DNA of 64,000 nt from Clostridium sp. Marseille-P3244 (GCF_900120155.1 NZ_LT635549.1:558001-622000), one strand, 5' to 3'. Positions 53,901 through 62,035 are shown, counted from the stretch's first letter. Notes: generated by a model not told the origin, from the letters alone. Numbers and translations are program-made.

Positions 53901-56900
53901 CGCTGCCGACGACAGCGTCCTTCCGTGTGGTCAAGAGAGACCTTGATACAAGGGAGACACTGGAAGGAGCAGTATTCCGGGTAACAGGAGGTCCGGACGG
54001 CACCTATTCAAGAGAATATACGACAGGCGCCGGTGGAAGCTTTATGACAGAGGAGCTGGCATTCGGCACCTATCAGGTAGAAGAGATCCAGGCTCCCGAG
54101 GGGTATAAGCTTAGCAATCCGACAGTTCAGACTGTGGTGCTGGATCAGGAAGACGCGGAAGAAACGCTTACGGTTGAATTTGACAACCCGCAGATTTCGA
54201 CATCCATCCGTATTGTGAAGACAGATAACAATGCGGAGGATCCCAAACCTCTTGTCGGCGCAGTGTTTGATATCTACTCGCTGGATGAGGATGGGAACCG
54301 CGGCGAGACTGCGGTGGACCGGCTTGTGACGGATGTCAACGGTGAGGCGGTATCACGCAGACTGCCCCAGGGCAGATATGAAATCGTAGAGGTTATGGCG
54401 CCGTTTGGCTATGTGCTGGTCAGCGGCAGTACAACAGATAATTTTATCACCATAGATCAGGACAGCCCGGAGGTCATTGACAGAACATTTACCAATGAAC
54501 CGGTGACAGGAAGCCTTGAGATCCACAAGACAGATCTGGATACCGGAGAGCCTCTGGAGGGTGTTGAATTTACAATCTATCATTCGGACTGGTCGGTCTA
54601 TAAGACAATCGTAACGGGGGAGGACGGAATTGCTTCCCTTGAGGATGTTCCCTACGGTATGTACCTTGTAAGGGAGACCGCGGTGCCGGACGGATATGCG
54701 GTGGATGATGCATATTCGGACGTATTCAATATCGGCAGCGAAGAAACACAGAGAAATGTTGTTCTGGAAGTCACCAATGAGAAAGTGAAAGGGACATTCT
54801 CCCTTGTGAAGGTGGACAGCACCGACAATACGATTGGAGTGGCCGGAGCGAGATACGGGATTTACACGGCACTGATTGAAACTACGCAGGGTGTCGTGGA
54901 TGTAGATCCGGAATCTTATCTGGGTTCAGAGTACGATCTGGTGACAATGGCGGATACCATACTTCCGGATGAAGAAGATCCGGACACCGGAGAGATAACC
55001 GGCGGAGGCCGCCGGCACAATCCGGTGGAATCAGCGGAACTTCCGCTGGGAACTTACTATGTGAAAGAGCTTGCTTCACCGGTAGACTACAAACTCAATG
55101 ATACGGTTTACATAGTCAGCCTGACAGAGGAAGATCCCTTTATTGAAGTTACGGCTGAAGATGAACCGCTTACAGGCACCGTCAGTGTAAGGAAAGAAGA
55201 CGCTCAGGGACAGCCTCTGCCCGGCGCGGTATTTGCGGTATATACGGAAGACCAGTATGAAAAAGTGCTGGCGGAGGAAGAACTTCCGGAAGAGCCCCCG
55301 GTGATCTATATTGAATCGGATGAGACAGGGATCGCCAGTACGTCGGAGCTGAAGCTGGATGAAAACTATGTGCTGGTCGAGTACAGAGCCCCCGGCGGCT
55401 ACGAGGCAGATGAATCCCATGTTGAGAGATTTACGCCGACGCTGGAGGAGCAGACTTTTGAATTCACTTACGTAAATCATAAAAAGTCGGAGATCGTGAT
55501 CTATAAAGTAGATGAAGCCGGAGAGCCTCAGCAGGGAGTGACATTCGGGCTGTACAAACTGGGAGATGACGGACGCGCAGAGACGGCAGATGATGAATTT
55601 GTCGCATTCTTCGGAACCAGTATTGAAGAATCCGGAGTCGCGAGATATGAGACAGATGATCTTGCAAACGGCTGGTATTTCGTAAAAGAGGAGGTTGGCC
55701 CCGCCGGCCATGATATGACGGACAGGGTTGAGATCTTTGAAATTACAGACGACCGGAGAGAATTTGAATTTACATACGTTAATCCCCGGTCGAAAGGAGC
55801 TTTGGAGATCCGGAAGACCGACGAAGATGGACGGCCGCTGGCAGGCGCGGAGTTTGAACTGTATATTGCAGGTGATTCCTGGTTTGATGAAAGCATTACT
55901 GAGAATACGGATGAATTCGTGCAGACTGTGAAACTGGATGAAAACGGATATGCGCTGGTCGAAGATCTTCTGCTTTATACCTATGTGCTGAAAGAAACAG
56001 TTGTGCCTGACGGCTATATGAAAGCAGACGATATTCTCGTCGACCTGGGAGAAGGGACCATTGAAGACGGCAGATGGGTCTATGAAGTGACGGTGCCGAA
56101 TGAGCTGATCAAAGGGCAGATCCAGATACAGAAGGCGGCAGAAAATACCACCGGTATTGAAACAGGCATCGATCTGTCGGGAGCTGAATTCGAGATCGCA
56201 GACCAGGACGGAACCGTGGTCGATACGCTGGTGACGGATGCGGACGGCCAGGCTCTGAGCAAAGAGCTGCCGGAAGGTACGTATACCATTACCGAGACGA
56301 AGGCGCCGGAAGGGACTGTACTGAATTCGCAGCCGGGACAGGTTATAATCGACGGATCCAAAGAAGACCGGATTTACACATACACACACCAGAATCCTTT
56401 GGTGACCGGGCGGATCAACATCGTGAAAGTGGACCAGGATGGCGCGAAACTGGGCGGAGCGGAGTTTGACATCCTTAAGAAAGACGGCACGGTCGTAGAC
56501 CATGTTGTCAGCGATAATAATCTTGAGTATATCAGCAGGCCGCTGCCTTATGGAGAATATATTATCCGGGAGACAAAGACGCCGGATGGCCACAATATGG
56601 AATCGCCGGGACAGATGTATGAATGTGAGATTAGGGAAGCCGACCAGACAGTAGAAATACAGATCACAAATCCGGAGGATGGCGGACACGGGCTCTATGT
56701 TGTGAAATATGATAAAGACGATGTGCAGCAGTATCTGCCGGGAGCGGTGTTCCAGATTTCAAGCGCGGCGGATCCGGAATCTGTGCTGGGAACTTACGAA
56801 AGCGGCCCGGATGGAATTCTTGAGGTTACGGATCTTGAGGCAGGAGATTATATTTTGACGGAGATCCAGCCGCCTCCGGGATACCAGTTAGACCCGACCC

Positions 56901-58915
56901 CATATCCGTTTACATTAGGTGAGACGTCTTATGTGACCTTATATATTGCGAATGAGCAGGAAAAAGGCAGGATCCGTTTTGAGAAGACCGGCGAGATGCC
57001 TTCCGAACTCAGGGATGATACATCTTATCCGGAGCTGAAAGAGATCGTCTGGAGTCAGCAGGAGCTGGAAGGAGCCGAGATCGGCATTTACGCTACGGAA
57101 GAGATCGTACTGGAAGGGAAGATCTATCAGCCGGGCGAGCTGGTCACGACGGTGAAGAGCGGAGAGACAAGTATTTACCTGCCTGCAGGCGATTATCAGT
57201 ACAGAGAGCTGAGCGCTCCGGGATCATACATCCTGGATCCGCAGATGTATGATATCACAGTGGAGCCGGAGGAGATTGCAGAAGCAGAGCCGACTGTGGC
57301 TCAGATGGAGAATCCCCATGCGGGTGTGGATCTGGAGATCTATAAGACGCTTGAGAACTGTACGGATCCGGAAAAATACCGGGAAGTGAAATTTGGGCTG
57401 TTTAATAACAGGGCGATCACGGCTGGTTCTGTGGAGATCGAAGAAGATACTCTGCTGGCAGTCATCGGTATTGATGAGACCGGAAAGGGCACATGTACGG
57501 ATCTGAAGCTTCCAGAAGGAGCGTATTACCTCCTGGAGCTGGAGGCGCCGGATGATTATATGATAAGTGAAGAGTCCCAGGAATTCACCGTATCCTACGA
57601 AAACGGCGACACGTCCATCCAGATCGGCAGTCCGGAAGAGCCTATCGTAAATGAGCAGGTGTACGGCACGATCCGGATCGAGAAAACCGGTGATATCTTC
57701 AATACAGTAAGCTGGAGAACAGAAGGCTCCTATGAGATCTGTGAGCCGGTATACGAGACAGGAGATCTTGAGGGAGCGGAGTTTACCATCTATGCCGCGG
57801 CGGAGACGGTAATAGACGGCGTAACCTACCAGGCCGGCGACGCGGTTGACACAGTGGTCACTTCCACGGCCGGATCAGACGAAAATGAGAGCCGGCACCT
57901 TCCATTCGGGACCTATATCGTGAAGGAGACGAAGGCTCCGGACGGCTATATCCTGGATGATACAGAGTACGAGGTGACGCTGGAACAGCCGGCAGAGCCT
58001 CATACGATCACGGCAGAAGAGATCTACCCGTATAATCGGAAAGCCTCCGTGGAACTGACCGTTTACAAGCAATTCTTCGGATCAGAAGATGCGGATCTGT
58101 ATGAGAGCGTTCTGTTTGGTGTATACGCCGACGAGGAAATCAGAGGCGCGTCTGGTGGGGCCGTGCTGGCAAAAGATACGCTGATCCAGTTGATCGAGAT
58201 CGGCGCTGACGGAAGCGGCAGCATAGAACAGAAGCTTCCGCCGGGACACTACTACATCAAAGAGCTGGAGACCGCGCAGGGATATGAGGTGGATGAGACA
58301 AAGTATTCGTTTACTGTAGAAGGAAACGCTACAGGCGCTGTAGAGATCGAAGGAATCAGTGAACAACAGCCGGTAGTAAATTATCCGGAGGGGACAAGGA
58401 CACCGTTCGCGTTCAGGAAAGTGAATGATCTGAAACAGCCTCTGGACGGGGCAGTCTTCCGTCTGTATATGTGCAGTCAGGATCATGAACACAGTGATCT
58501 GGCCGGAGAGAGCGGAAGCTGCTGGATGGAAGCAGAAGGACTGTCGCCTCAGACAAGCGGCGAAGACGGAATCGTGAATTTCGGTCAGCTGCCGGACGGA
58601 GACTATCAGCTTCAGGAAACCGAGGCACCCAGTGGATATGAACTCCCGGCAGGACAGTGGAGGATTCACATTGATTCTTCCAGTCCGGAACCAATAACAA
58701 TCACTGCCCAGGGGACAGAGACTCCCCCGGCATTCGCAAAAGTGGATGGACAGGAAACTTACCAGTACCAGTTGGCAAATCACAGAAAGAGTGAACTGCC
58801 GATATTAGGCGGTGCGGGAATCGTACCATATATAGGAGGCGGAGGCATCCTGCTGTTCGTTGCAGGACTGTTCCGCAGGAAAAAGAAAAAAGGAGGAGAT
58901 GTAGAGACAGGGTAA
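44969..58915 (+). CDS. Giant thioester adhesin with about 37 Cna-B modules
   Basis: A 4648-residue pilus-associated adhesin. Order: signal peptide (1-30); two SdrD-B-like domains (about 37-120 and 247-355, words GRIFEDANQNGTWDEGEAGI and GLVYDDADSDGEKGEDEAGI) separated by an acidic linker; a thioester domain (about 390-600) with Cys440 in FCISPG and Gln510 in IAAQILIWQ, the pair that forms the reactive bond to host amines in known thioester adhesins; then a chain of Cna-B/SpaA-like modules. I count 37 E-box type words such as VRETKAPENYEL, each marking one module with a likely Lys-Asn isopeptide bond. The end is LPILGGAGIVPYIGG plus span and RRKKKK, a variant sorting signal (L4610). Modules between about 48820 and 52075 are clearly AT-richer. 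AGGAGG-type RBS. Very likely the tip adhesin of the pilus. Confidence 0.9.
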   Translation: MKRSIYQKITSWIILAAVLATSVDLSAFAADGSSVHAVNGRIFEDANQNGTWDEGEAGIAGVTVKAYSESTGELVTSADTAGDGTYKLVDLADDSYTVRLCAEDGQTAAYDLDTSIAVQEARLAQLGGKLAKPAEGEEGFLCYSELAVAQDMELDLGLLRSVDNSLTVQAGESADASAENSADVSGGEAEEPFSGDSAEGSEEDTNAPSEGSDTATDGEQEAETGEETGSEGEEGSDTETPVYAVNGLVYDDADSDGEKGEDEAGISGIEVTAYKADTAEEVGSAVTDDNGNYRIEGLAAGSYDIELWLDNETLAPYDLAMTMENKEGFTGLYGEDGCYLSYTAVELSEDTSLELGLLRAEEETEEEVLSEDELADSNEAKSSAASSRANYTVAKEVLKVSYGGKSYEVQCNIHMPGGNAIGKGDFHYIYLVGDKGRLFCISPGIPAEKTVTSVNGKMADYNDLKVGNYATTRDQRIKAQRIAYYSGWYTNHDNTSMNNRKQKEYYIAAQILIWQALGCKDIPVSLKGANSATNNEFRSSINAKKQDINTVLAQHGPPEFKGSSYNKKTNTWEIIRSGAEPNKVYSLEDTTKSLQHFTVQSYGNGLQSVDIRKVTNRETGAVSTFLDVRVKANATPGQSYEIKLNRTFPKMTADNRYYKPQDGKQALAEFGQPNAITAIVNVRVETNGTVQIQKKDDAGNPVAGVVFRYGYSANALNYTTAATNASGVVTLTEQTPGQTIYVREQSVPSHIVISNEIKSVKIVKSKTVSLNFKNDRVTRTFTLRKVSATTGKPIADAMFQYRDVRESWYYTAYTDENGEFTSAVAYPAGTDVQIIEQSAGPGFIRPNDGSEQQHLIISANAADNVVRFVNTPIQVNLTIYKRNANTQEPIQGMVFKVGPNLNGTLNDPAGYQLLTTDAQGKITTRNYDARTTIYYQEVSGPGNILVDSTIKRVDFLDSNEVEYVYNEEMPVTIRVIKTGVDDLPLAGVQFDLQQYVNGTWRTQAMGVTNLSGQLAFSTMVSREDIRNGLVRLVETKTVTGYELLKDPIYVSSDNLNVENNIIDVSVENPKIPTEFTVYKYDEDTREPIKGAVFHITDARGNLVLELETNEEGIAKTEELFADTTYYIEEVTPPRGYEIIDTGRKAFRLTEDMNYEARREYPNKPIYGYIEINKVNQNDVPLEGIEFTVYKNNMPVTRLITDENGYAKSNKLLADAEYTVRETYAPAQFNVEFPAHTFDFLDGRSESGDYWSASFNEETLTMSYEIENPEKTGTITLTKVDSEDPSIEVQNAEFILVNRYTGEILDRQVTGIYGTATFNEVPIVNPSVDPRQGYYYLEEVTPGDNHILPENTRKYFSMTVQSLDYSVTFENPPIRGDIVIKKVDEDNPDKVLKDAEFALYKVSDMENPIRTGITDENGILRFEDLRYGSYYVEETKPPKYYYRDLEYGKKGEYVLIDEHEEVIELQITNPKLYVQVEVNKTGFNDVKLPGAKFNIVSSDGKVLDTVITDEDGRAVSKELSAEELGDDAYVVEAEKLINYELNTTKYPISIDSNSTVRVQLVKQDIKNTIEVPKLKLNKVNEAGEGVAATFKVSASTTNGYMKDFTYSTTKEDHIIELDDMLRTVVDDIDAGHYGSLVIFTLQEIETEDQYQLLPGGSNGENLFGYYYIEEGRFEWSRVQEGVSWDNDTLTITAVNKKIPITLNLIKQGTDDKYLSDAVFQITPNRDGVDLEPIEVITDGTAEGVEVSLPYADSYLIEETEAPEGYRGTVSQRIYLDDFQQETTGTEGLIVGYNHTVTFTNEKMPELRIRKIGSDGKPLDATFELQITERSTIIQTINTSAENDGYGEIDSNIFYNYASGDIAITERAVNSNYVGLSQSIEGFYLRTRNAEGEWEVDFQFDPMPDGVQMLTESDGSITFVVTNERRTFDYQIKKKGTGDDYVSAEIAVDAICKDDSGEGIDWAWMMTLDTVSEQELSIFKDNLTDEQGYEIYITEYSTSTGYQILDRFKAFDYYPENEGIEKFQNIDEHISVSLSGDTFEITLENPPIPAEVTLKKVDESTGEPLAGAVFEVTTSNGVTERITTTGSEEGDKVTLPYAASYTVTEIEAPAGYKLLDEPQTFNISSFTEKEDEDGNTYYEKEIILKNTHEFGLYLKKTDEFGNKANAKFSVRATTPSVQYGPMWEIETVDGIADLTPFLEEIIEEYGSNLDWNIYVEEIETEPGLILSSRTLQMVFRSSLLDSSPGYIDIMSGGSEWISSERDPSNMFIATAIYRNENIPINLTVIKRDSESPDKYLAGAVYEITPEGKNPITVETTADASGTTVKLPFADTYIVREITAPEGYILDPTVYVYSRDDFGSMTNYHMTAEYTNDPIKGQIEITKYDANDSTTDKAKLQGAVFEIYEGTVPESGTEDEKYDEVSTDNGYVLADTVTIGEDGTGISKEIPYGQYILKEITAPENYQLSKELIQTEVRREGETVYVNIPNDPMEGTLRIFKYEEGTDPKAPLAGAVFTIHRADTDEQIGDQYTTGPDGYIGPVSLPYGEYYVKEVSFPAGYITSKGATHPFTLNGENTEAVLEIANEKAEYSFRLHKINGDTGDRLAGARFGLFADGESPYDIQNPAEPILEFETNTNGVATVMLENPGDFDIYELQAPEGYVKLIEKVADIHVDEEERTAEVTVENFSQKMTIRIEKSDEQSGEPLPGAVFEIYNRETGELVATTGETGADGTVTVEVPARNVEYTVREIKAPDGYILNDAVYNVMVNREGDAEGNVIYTAESVYVTNRQITSGSIRVIKVDADNPEKRLEGAVFEVYDESGDKVADLVTNSQGEAMTGNLPMGTYTVRETQAPEGYDLSDTTEYTAQLLASGQVVEITVEDPQKTGGFTIRKVDVQDDSKVLEGAEFTVYGTYDDAWDMTDPIQADVITGEDGIAEFSGLPYGTYYVRETKAPENYELSNEIIEVEVNADSAAAPSITYVDYPLPTTASFRVVKRDLDTRETLEGAVFRVTGGPDGTYSREYTTGAGGSFMTEELAFGTYQVEEIQAPEGYKLSNPTVQTVVLDQEDAEETLTVEFDNPQISTSIRIVKTDNNAEDPKPLVGAVFDIYSLDEDGNRGETAVDRLVTDVNGEAVSRRLPQGRYEIVEVMAPFGYVLVSGSTTDNFITIDQDSPEVIDRTFTNEPVTGSLEIHKTDLDTGEPLEGVEFTIYHSDWSVYKTIVTGEDGIASLEDVPYGMYLVRETAVPDGYAVDDAYSDVFNIGSEETQRNVVLEVTNEKVKGTFSLVKVDSTDNTIGVAGARYGIYTALIETTQGVVDVDPESYLGSEYDLVTMADTILPDEEDPDTGEITGGGRRHNPVESAELPLGTYYVKELASPVDYKLNDTVYIVSLTEEDPFIEVTAEDEPLTGTVSVRKEDAQGQPLPGAVFAVYTEDQYEKVLAEEELPEEPPVIYIESDETGIASTSELKLDENYVLVEYRAPGGYEADESHVERFTPTLEEQTFEFTYVNHKKSEIVIYKVDEAGEPQQGVTFGLYKLGDDGRAETADDEFVAFFGTSIEESGVARYETDDLANGWYFVKEEVGPAGHDMTDRVEIFEITDDRREFEFTYVNPRSKGALEIRKTDEDGRPLAGAEFELYIAGDSWFDESITENTDEFVQTVKLDENGYALVEDLLLYTYVLKETVVPDGYMKADDILVDLGEGTIEDGRWVYEVTVPNELIKGQIQIQKAAENTTGIETGIDLSGAEFEIADQDGTVVDTLVTDADGQALSKELPEGTYTITETKAPEGTVLNSQPGQVIIDGSKEDRIYTYTHQNPLVTGRINIVKVDQDGAKLGGAEFDILKKDGTVVDHVVSDNNLEYISRPLPYGEYIIRETKTPDGHNMESPGQMYECEIREADQTVEIQITNPEDGGHGLYVVKYDKDDVQQYLPGAVFQISSAADPESVLGTYESGPDGILEVTDLEAGDYILTEIQPPPGYQLDPTPYPFTLGETSYVTLYIANEQEKGRIRFEKTGEMPSELRDDTSYPELKEIVWSQQELEGAEIGIYATEEIVLEGKIYQPGELVTTVKSGETSIYLPAGDYQYRELSAPGSYILDPQMYDITVEPEEIAEAEPTVAQMENPHAGVDLEIYKTLENCTDPEKYREVKFGLFNNRAITAGSVEIEEDTLLAVIGIDETGKGTCTDLKLPEGAYYLLELEAPDDYMISEESQEFTVSYENGDTSIQIGSPEEPIVNEQVYGTIRIEKTGDIFNTVSWRTEGSYEICEPVYETGDLEGAEFTIYAAAETVIDGVTYQAGDAVDTVVTSTAGSDENESRHLPFGTYIVKETKAPDGYILDDTEYEVTLEQPAEPHTITAEEIYPYNRKASVELTVYKQFFGSEDADLYESVLFGVYADEEIRGASGGAVLAKDTLIQLIEIGADGSGSIEQKLPPGHYYIKELETAQGYEVDETKYSFTVEGNATGAVEIEGISEQQPVVNYPEGTRTPFAFRKVNDLKQPLDGAVFRLYMCSQDHEHSDLAGESGSCWMEAEGLSPQTSGEDGIVNFGQLPDGDYQLQETEAPSGYELPAGQWRIHIDSSSPEPITITAQGTETPPAFAKVDGQETYQYQLANHRKSELPILGGAGIVPYIGGGGILLFVAGLFRRKKKKGGDVETG

Positions 58916-58962
58916 CAATTTAAAAAGAACCAAATCAGCAGCAAAGAAAGGAAGGAAAAAAC

Positions 58963-60447
58963 ATGAAAAAGGTGAAGAAAATTTATGCATGGCTATTGAG
59001 TTTTGTAATGCTGGCTTCTGTCCTGGCCGTAACCGGCATACGGACAGAGGCTGCGGATCCTGCGGATTCTGAAACAGGAAGCATTACGGTTCACAAGTTA
59101 AGAGTGGAAACCAACGAAGAATATGAAACGCTTACAAAAAGAGGGGACGGTAATGAGATCACCGACGGGACCCTTGACAGATATGAGCCGCTGGAAGGCA
59201 TCACATTCACCCTGATCAAGGTGCAGGAGACAGATGATCTGACAGTTGAGAACGCACAGCCGGATTCAAGTTTTGCGCAGCGGCAGCTGACAACAGGGGT
59301 AGATGGAGTCATCACATTTGACGAGCTGCCGCTGGGTGTCTACAAGCTGACAGAGGAAGAAAGCCCGGCGGTCAAAGAGGCAATGGAGCCGGTGCTGATC
59401 CAGGTTCCTACCTATAATCAGGTATATAAAAAGGATCCCAGTCAGCCGGAATTCATCTATGACATCCATGTATATCCGAAGAACCTGGTGAACTCTGACG
59501 GACCGGATATCGACAAAGCTGTGAAGGTGGAAGACAATCAGCATGCGAGCGCCGACATCGGAGAATCCTTCCCATGGATCATCTCCACGGATATTCCGGA
59601 AGGGATCGAGAACGGCCAGCACTATATCATTACAGATACGCTGGACTCAAGGCTGGATTATGACAGCGAAGTGACACCGGTTGTAAAGATGAGAGCGGAA
59701 GGCGGAAGTGAGACACAGCTGACAGCGGATACGGATTATGCATTCTCCACAGGCGACAGCGGACGTGACCTTACCTGGACGATGACATCGACAGGTTTGA
59801 CGAAGCTGGCAGGAGCTGTGAACGGCAAGGTGATCATCACATTTAATACCAAGATCAATGGGACGGCAGAAATGGGAACCGCCATTGAAAACCAGGCGAA
59901 GCTTGACTACCTCAATCAGGCAGGAGAGCAGTATGTCCCAAGATCTCCGAAACCGGAGGTACATACCGGCGGCGTGAGGATCAAGAAAGTAGACAAAGAG
60001 AATCCGGAGACAGTACTGCAGGGAGCGGAGTTCAAGATCTACACGTCAGAGGCTGACGCGAAAGCCGGCACCAACGCGGTTCAGAGAGAGGGGAAAGACT
60101 ATGTAGCTACATCTGGCGCTGACGGATTCGCGGTATTCACAGGACTTGAGTACGGCGTAAATGGACAGAGTGCGACAGAGGGCAGCTCCGAGTACTGGAT
60201 CGTTGAGACAAAAGCTCCCACCAAAGACGGCGAGCAGTACAATCGTCTTAAGGATCCTGTAAAGGTGACAGTCAACGCGACGAGCCATCAGGATGAAAAC
60301 GCGATCGAGATCAGAAACTCGAAAGACGGCTTTGAACTTCCGTTCACCGGCGGCATTGGCAGGATCATCTTTATGGCAGCAGGCTTGGCCCTGATCGGAG
60401 CAGCTATTGTGGTCATGAGACGCGGCGGTAAGAAAGAAAAGAACTGA
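58963..60447 (+). CDS. Major pilin, SpaH/EbpB-like, LPFTG anchored
   Basis: A 494-residue pilus backbone protein. Signal peptide about 1-30. The N-domain contains TGSITVHKL and LEGITFTLIKVQE. The pilin motif is DIHVYPKN with Lys173 as the expected linkage residue. A central domain of the fimbrial isopeptide type follows (FPWIISTDIPEGI, ITFNTKINGTAEMGTAIENQ). The C-terminal Cna-B domain has GVRIKKVDKENPETVLQGAE and E-box YWIVETKAP (Glu415). Sorting signal LPFTGGIG begins at residue 459, then a span and RRGGKKEKN. Class C sortase should join Lys173 of one subunit to Thr462 of the next. The cognate sortase follows 12 bases downstream. GAAAGGAAGG RBS. Confidence 0.94.
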   Translation: MKKVKKIYAWLLSFVMLASVLAVTGIRTEAADPADSETGSITVHKLRVETNEEYETLTKRGDGNEITDGTLDRYEPLEGITFTLIKVQETDDLTVENAQPDSSFAQRQLTTGVDGVITFDELPLGVYKLTEEESPAVKEAMEPVLIQVPTYNQVYKKDPSQPEFIYDIHVYPKNLVNSDGPDIDKAVKVEDNQHASADIGESFPWIISTDIPEGIENGQHYIITDTLDSRLDYDSEVTPVVKMRAEGGSETQLTADTDYAFSTGDSGRDLTWTMTSTGLTKLAGAVNGKVIITFNTKINGTAEMGTAIENQAKLDYLNQAGEQYVPRSPKPEVHTGGVRIKKVDKENPETVLQGAEFKIYTSEADAKAGTNAVQREGKDYVATSGADGFAVFTGLEYGVNGQSATEGSSEYWIVETKAPTKDGEQYNRLKDPVKVTVNATSHQDENAIEIRNSKDGFELPFTGGIGRIIFMAAGLALIGAAIVVMRRGGKKEKN

Positions 60448-60459
60448 CGGCAAAGCAGA

Positions 60460-61341
60460 TTGAAGACAAGAAAACTTATAACAGTTATTTTGGTGGCGGC
60501 GGGACTGGCTCTGGTTTTATATCCGAACCTTCAGACTGTGATCTCGCAGTTTTACCAGTCCGAAGCCATCCGGAAATATGAGGACAGCCTGCTGCACTAT
60601 GACGAAGAGCAGGTGCGGCAGGAGCTGGCAGCGGCCGAAGAATATAATAAAAGTGTTGCCGGCACGGAAGTGCATGATCCTTTCGTGCCGGGAAGCGGCG
60701 CTGTCATACCTGACAATTATGATGAAGTCCTGAATATCGATCAGGGGATCATGGGACGGCTGGAGATACCGTGTATCAGTGTAGATCTTCCGATCTATCA
60801 CGGAGTGGAGGAATCTGCGCTGAGAAACGGTGTCGGTCATCTCAAAGAGACTCCGTTCCCCATCGGAGGCGAGGGAAATCATTCTGTGCTGAGCACCCAC
60901 CGGGGGCTGCCTGAGGCGCGGCTGTTTACAGATCTTGATAAGATGGAGATCGGAGATGAATTTTATATTCATATTTTAAATGATGTTCTGGCATACCGGG
61001 TGGATCAGATCAAGGTCATTACACCGGACAGGACGGATTACTTAAAGCCTGTGGAAGGCGAAGACCATGTCACACTTCTCACATGTACACCCTACGGGAT
61101 CAACAGCCACCGGCTGCTGGTGAGAGGGATACGTACGGAATACAATCCGGAAGTAAAGGAAACGGTACAGACAAGAGTAATTCCAATCGAATGGCTCGTG
61201 CTGGCCGCAGTATTTGTGGGGCTTGTCATCGTCCTGATCTGTGGGATATCCCGCAGACGGAAAAAGCGCAGGAACAGAAACGGCAGAGAGTCAGACTGCC
61301 GGGACATAAAAAAGAGGAACACAGATGAAGAGAAGACTTAA
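60460..61341 (+). CDS. Class C (pilus-polymerising) sortase
   Basis: A 293-residue transpeptidase. N-terminal span (about 6-25) and C-terminal span (about 238-260) with a basic tail mark the class C layout. Catalytic residues: His147 in LSTHRGL, Cys209 in TLLTCTPYG, and the Arg in SHRLLVRG. The flexible lid motif DPF is at residues 73-75. It starts at TTG with a weak ribosome site, which may keep its level low relative to the pilin. It overlaps the next gene by 17 bases. As the only sortase visible here it should polymerise the SpaH-like pilin and attach the giant adhesin; wall anchoring may need a housekeeping sortase elsewhere. Confidence 0.93.
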   Translation: MKTRKLITVILVAAGLALVLYPNLQTVISQFYQSEAIRKYEDSLLHYDEEQVRQELAAAEEYNKSVAGTEVHDPFVPGSGAVIPDNYDEVLNIDQGIMGRLEIPCISVDLPIYHGVEESALRNGVGHLKETPFPIGGEGNHSVLSTHRGLPEARLFTDLDKMEIGDEFYIHILNDVLAYRVDQIKVITPDRTDYLKPVEGEDHVTLLTCTPYGINSHRLLVRGIRTEYNPEVKETVQTRVIPIEWLVLAAVFVGLVIVLICGISRRRKKRRNRNGRESDCRDIKKRNTDEEKT

Positions 61342-61879
61342 CCATTGTATCGTGATATTGATGACAGCATGTTTTTTGCTGTCAGCCGCCGGCTGCTCTT
61401 CGAATAAGGAGCCGGATCTAAGTACCCCGTCCGGGATCACAGAGGCATTTCTCGAGCACATGAAAGCCGGTGAATACAGCGAAGCATGTGAAGTGGCGGG
61501 GACAAAGTTCGACGAAGAGGCGTATGAGAACAGTGTTCAACTTCAGAAAAATGTTATGAAAGAGACATATGCCCAGATGGACTATGAGATCGTCGAGGAG
61601 AAGATAGAGGAAGATGAAAGCAAGGCCGGTGTGACGGTAAAGATTACCAATATCAATTATATTGATACTCTGAATGACGCTGTATATGAAACGATGCAGG
61701 CGAATGAAGATGACGAATATACAGAGGAACTGTATAAAGAGGCCATGAAGGACGCGGAGAGAAATGAATCTACCGTTCTTGTAAGCTACAGGAAAGATGA
61801 AGGCAAGTGGGTCTTCGACGGCAGTAACTCGCAGCTTTACGCGGCCATGCTGGGATATCTGCAGGAAACAGATACATAA
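61325..61879 (+). CDS. Small lipoprotein, unknown function
   Basis: A 184-residue lipoprotein: type II signal with LLSAAGC lipobox (Cys near residue 24). The mature part begins TPSGITEAFLEHMKAGEYSE and has a cystatin/NTF2-like alternation of helix and strands (YEIVEEKIEEDESKAGVTVK, STVLVSYRKDEGKWVFDG), as in the DUF4878/DUF5105 group. It starts within the sortase coding sequence and precedes the operon terminator, so it is part of the pilus operon. No direct pilus function is evident. Confidence 0.72.
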   Translation: MKRRLNHCIVILMTACFLLSAAGCSSNKEPDLSTPSGITEAFLEHMKAGEYSEACEVAGTKFDEEAYENSVQLQKNVMKETYAQMDYEIVEEKIEEDESKAGVTVKITNINYIDTLNDAVYETMQANEDDEYTEELYKEAMKDAERNESTVLVSYRKDEGKWVFDGSNSQLYAAMLGYLQETDT

Positions 61880-61934
61880 TACAGCCTCCACTTTAAATGA
61901 AAATAGATTGGAGTATGTCATTGTCGTGCTCCGG

Positions 61935-61990
61935 ATACGCTCCCCTTCTGAGGACTGGTAAAACGTCATTCAGGAGGGGAGCGTATTATT
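61935..61990 (+). terminator. Terminator of the pilus operon
   Basis: An 11-bp perfect stem (ATACGCTCCCC 61935-61945 with 61976-61986) extended by partial TTCTGA/TTCAGG pairing is followed by TATTT. Confidence 0.7.
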
Positions 61991-62035
61991 TGAAAAGTCA
62001 TAAAAACTGGACGAATAACTTATGTCAATAACTTA

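Noticed and set aside
55076-56689. 537-codon open frame on the minus strand inside the giant adhesin gene
   Set aside because: It has no ribosome site, an Ile/Phe/Arg-heavy composition and no domain. It mirrors the strongly biased codon use of the adhesin on the other strand.
45000-58900. Repeats in the giant gene considered as a CRISPR array
   Set aside because: The repeats are about 90-110 codons long, diverged and in frame; no short identical repeats with unique spacers were seen.
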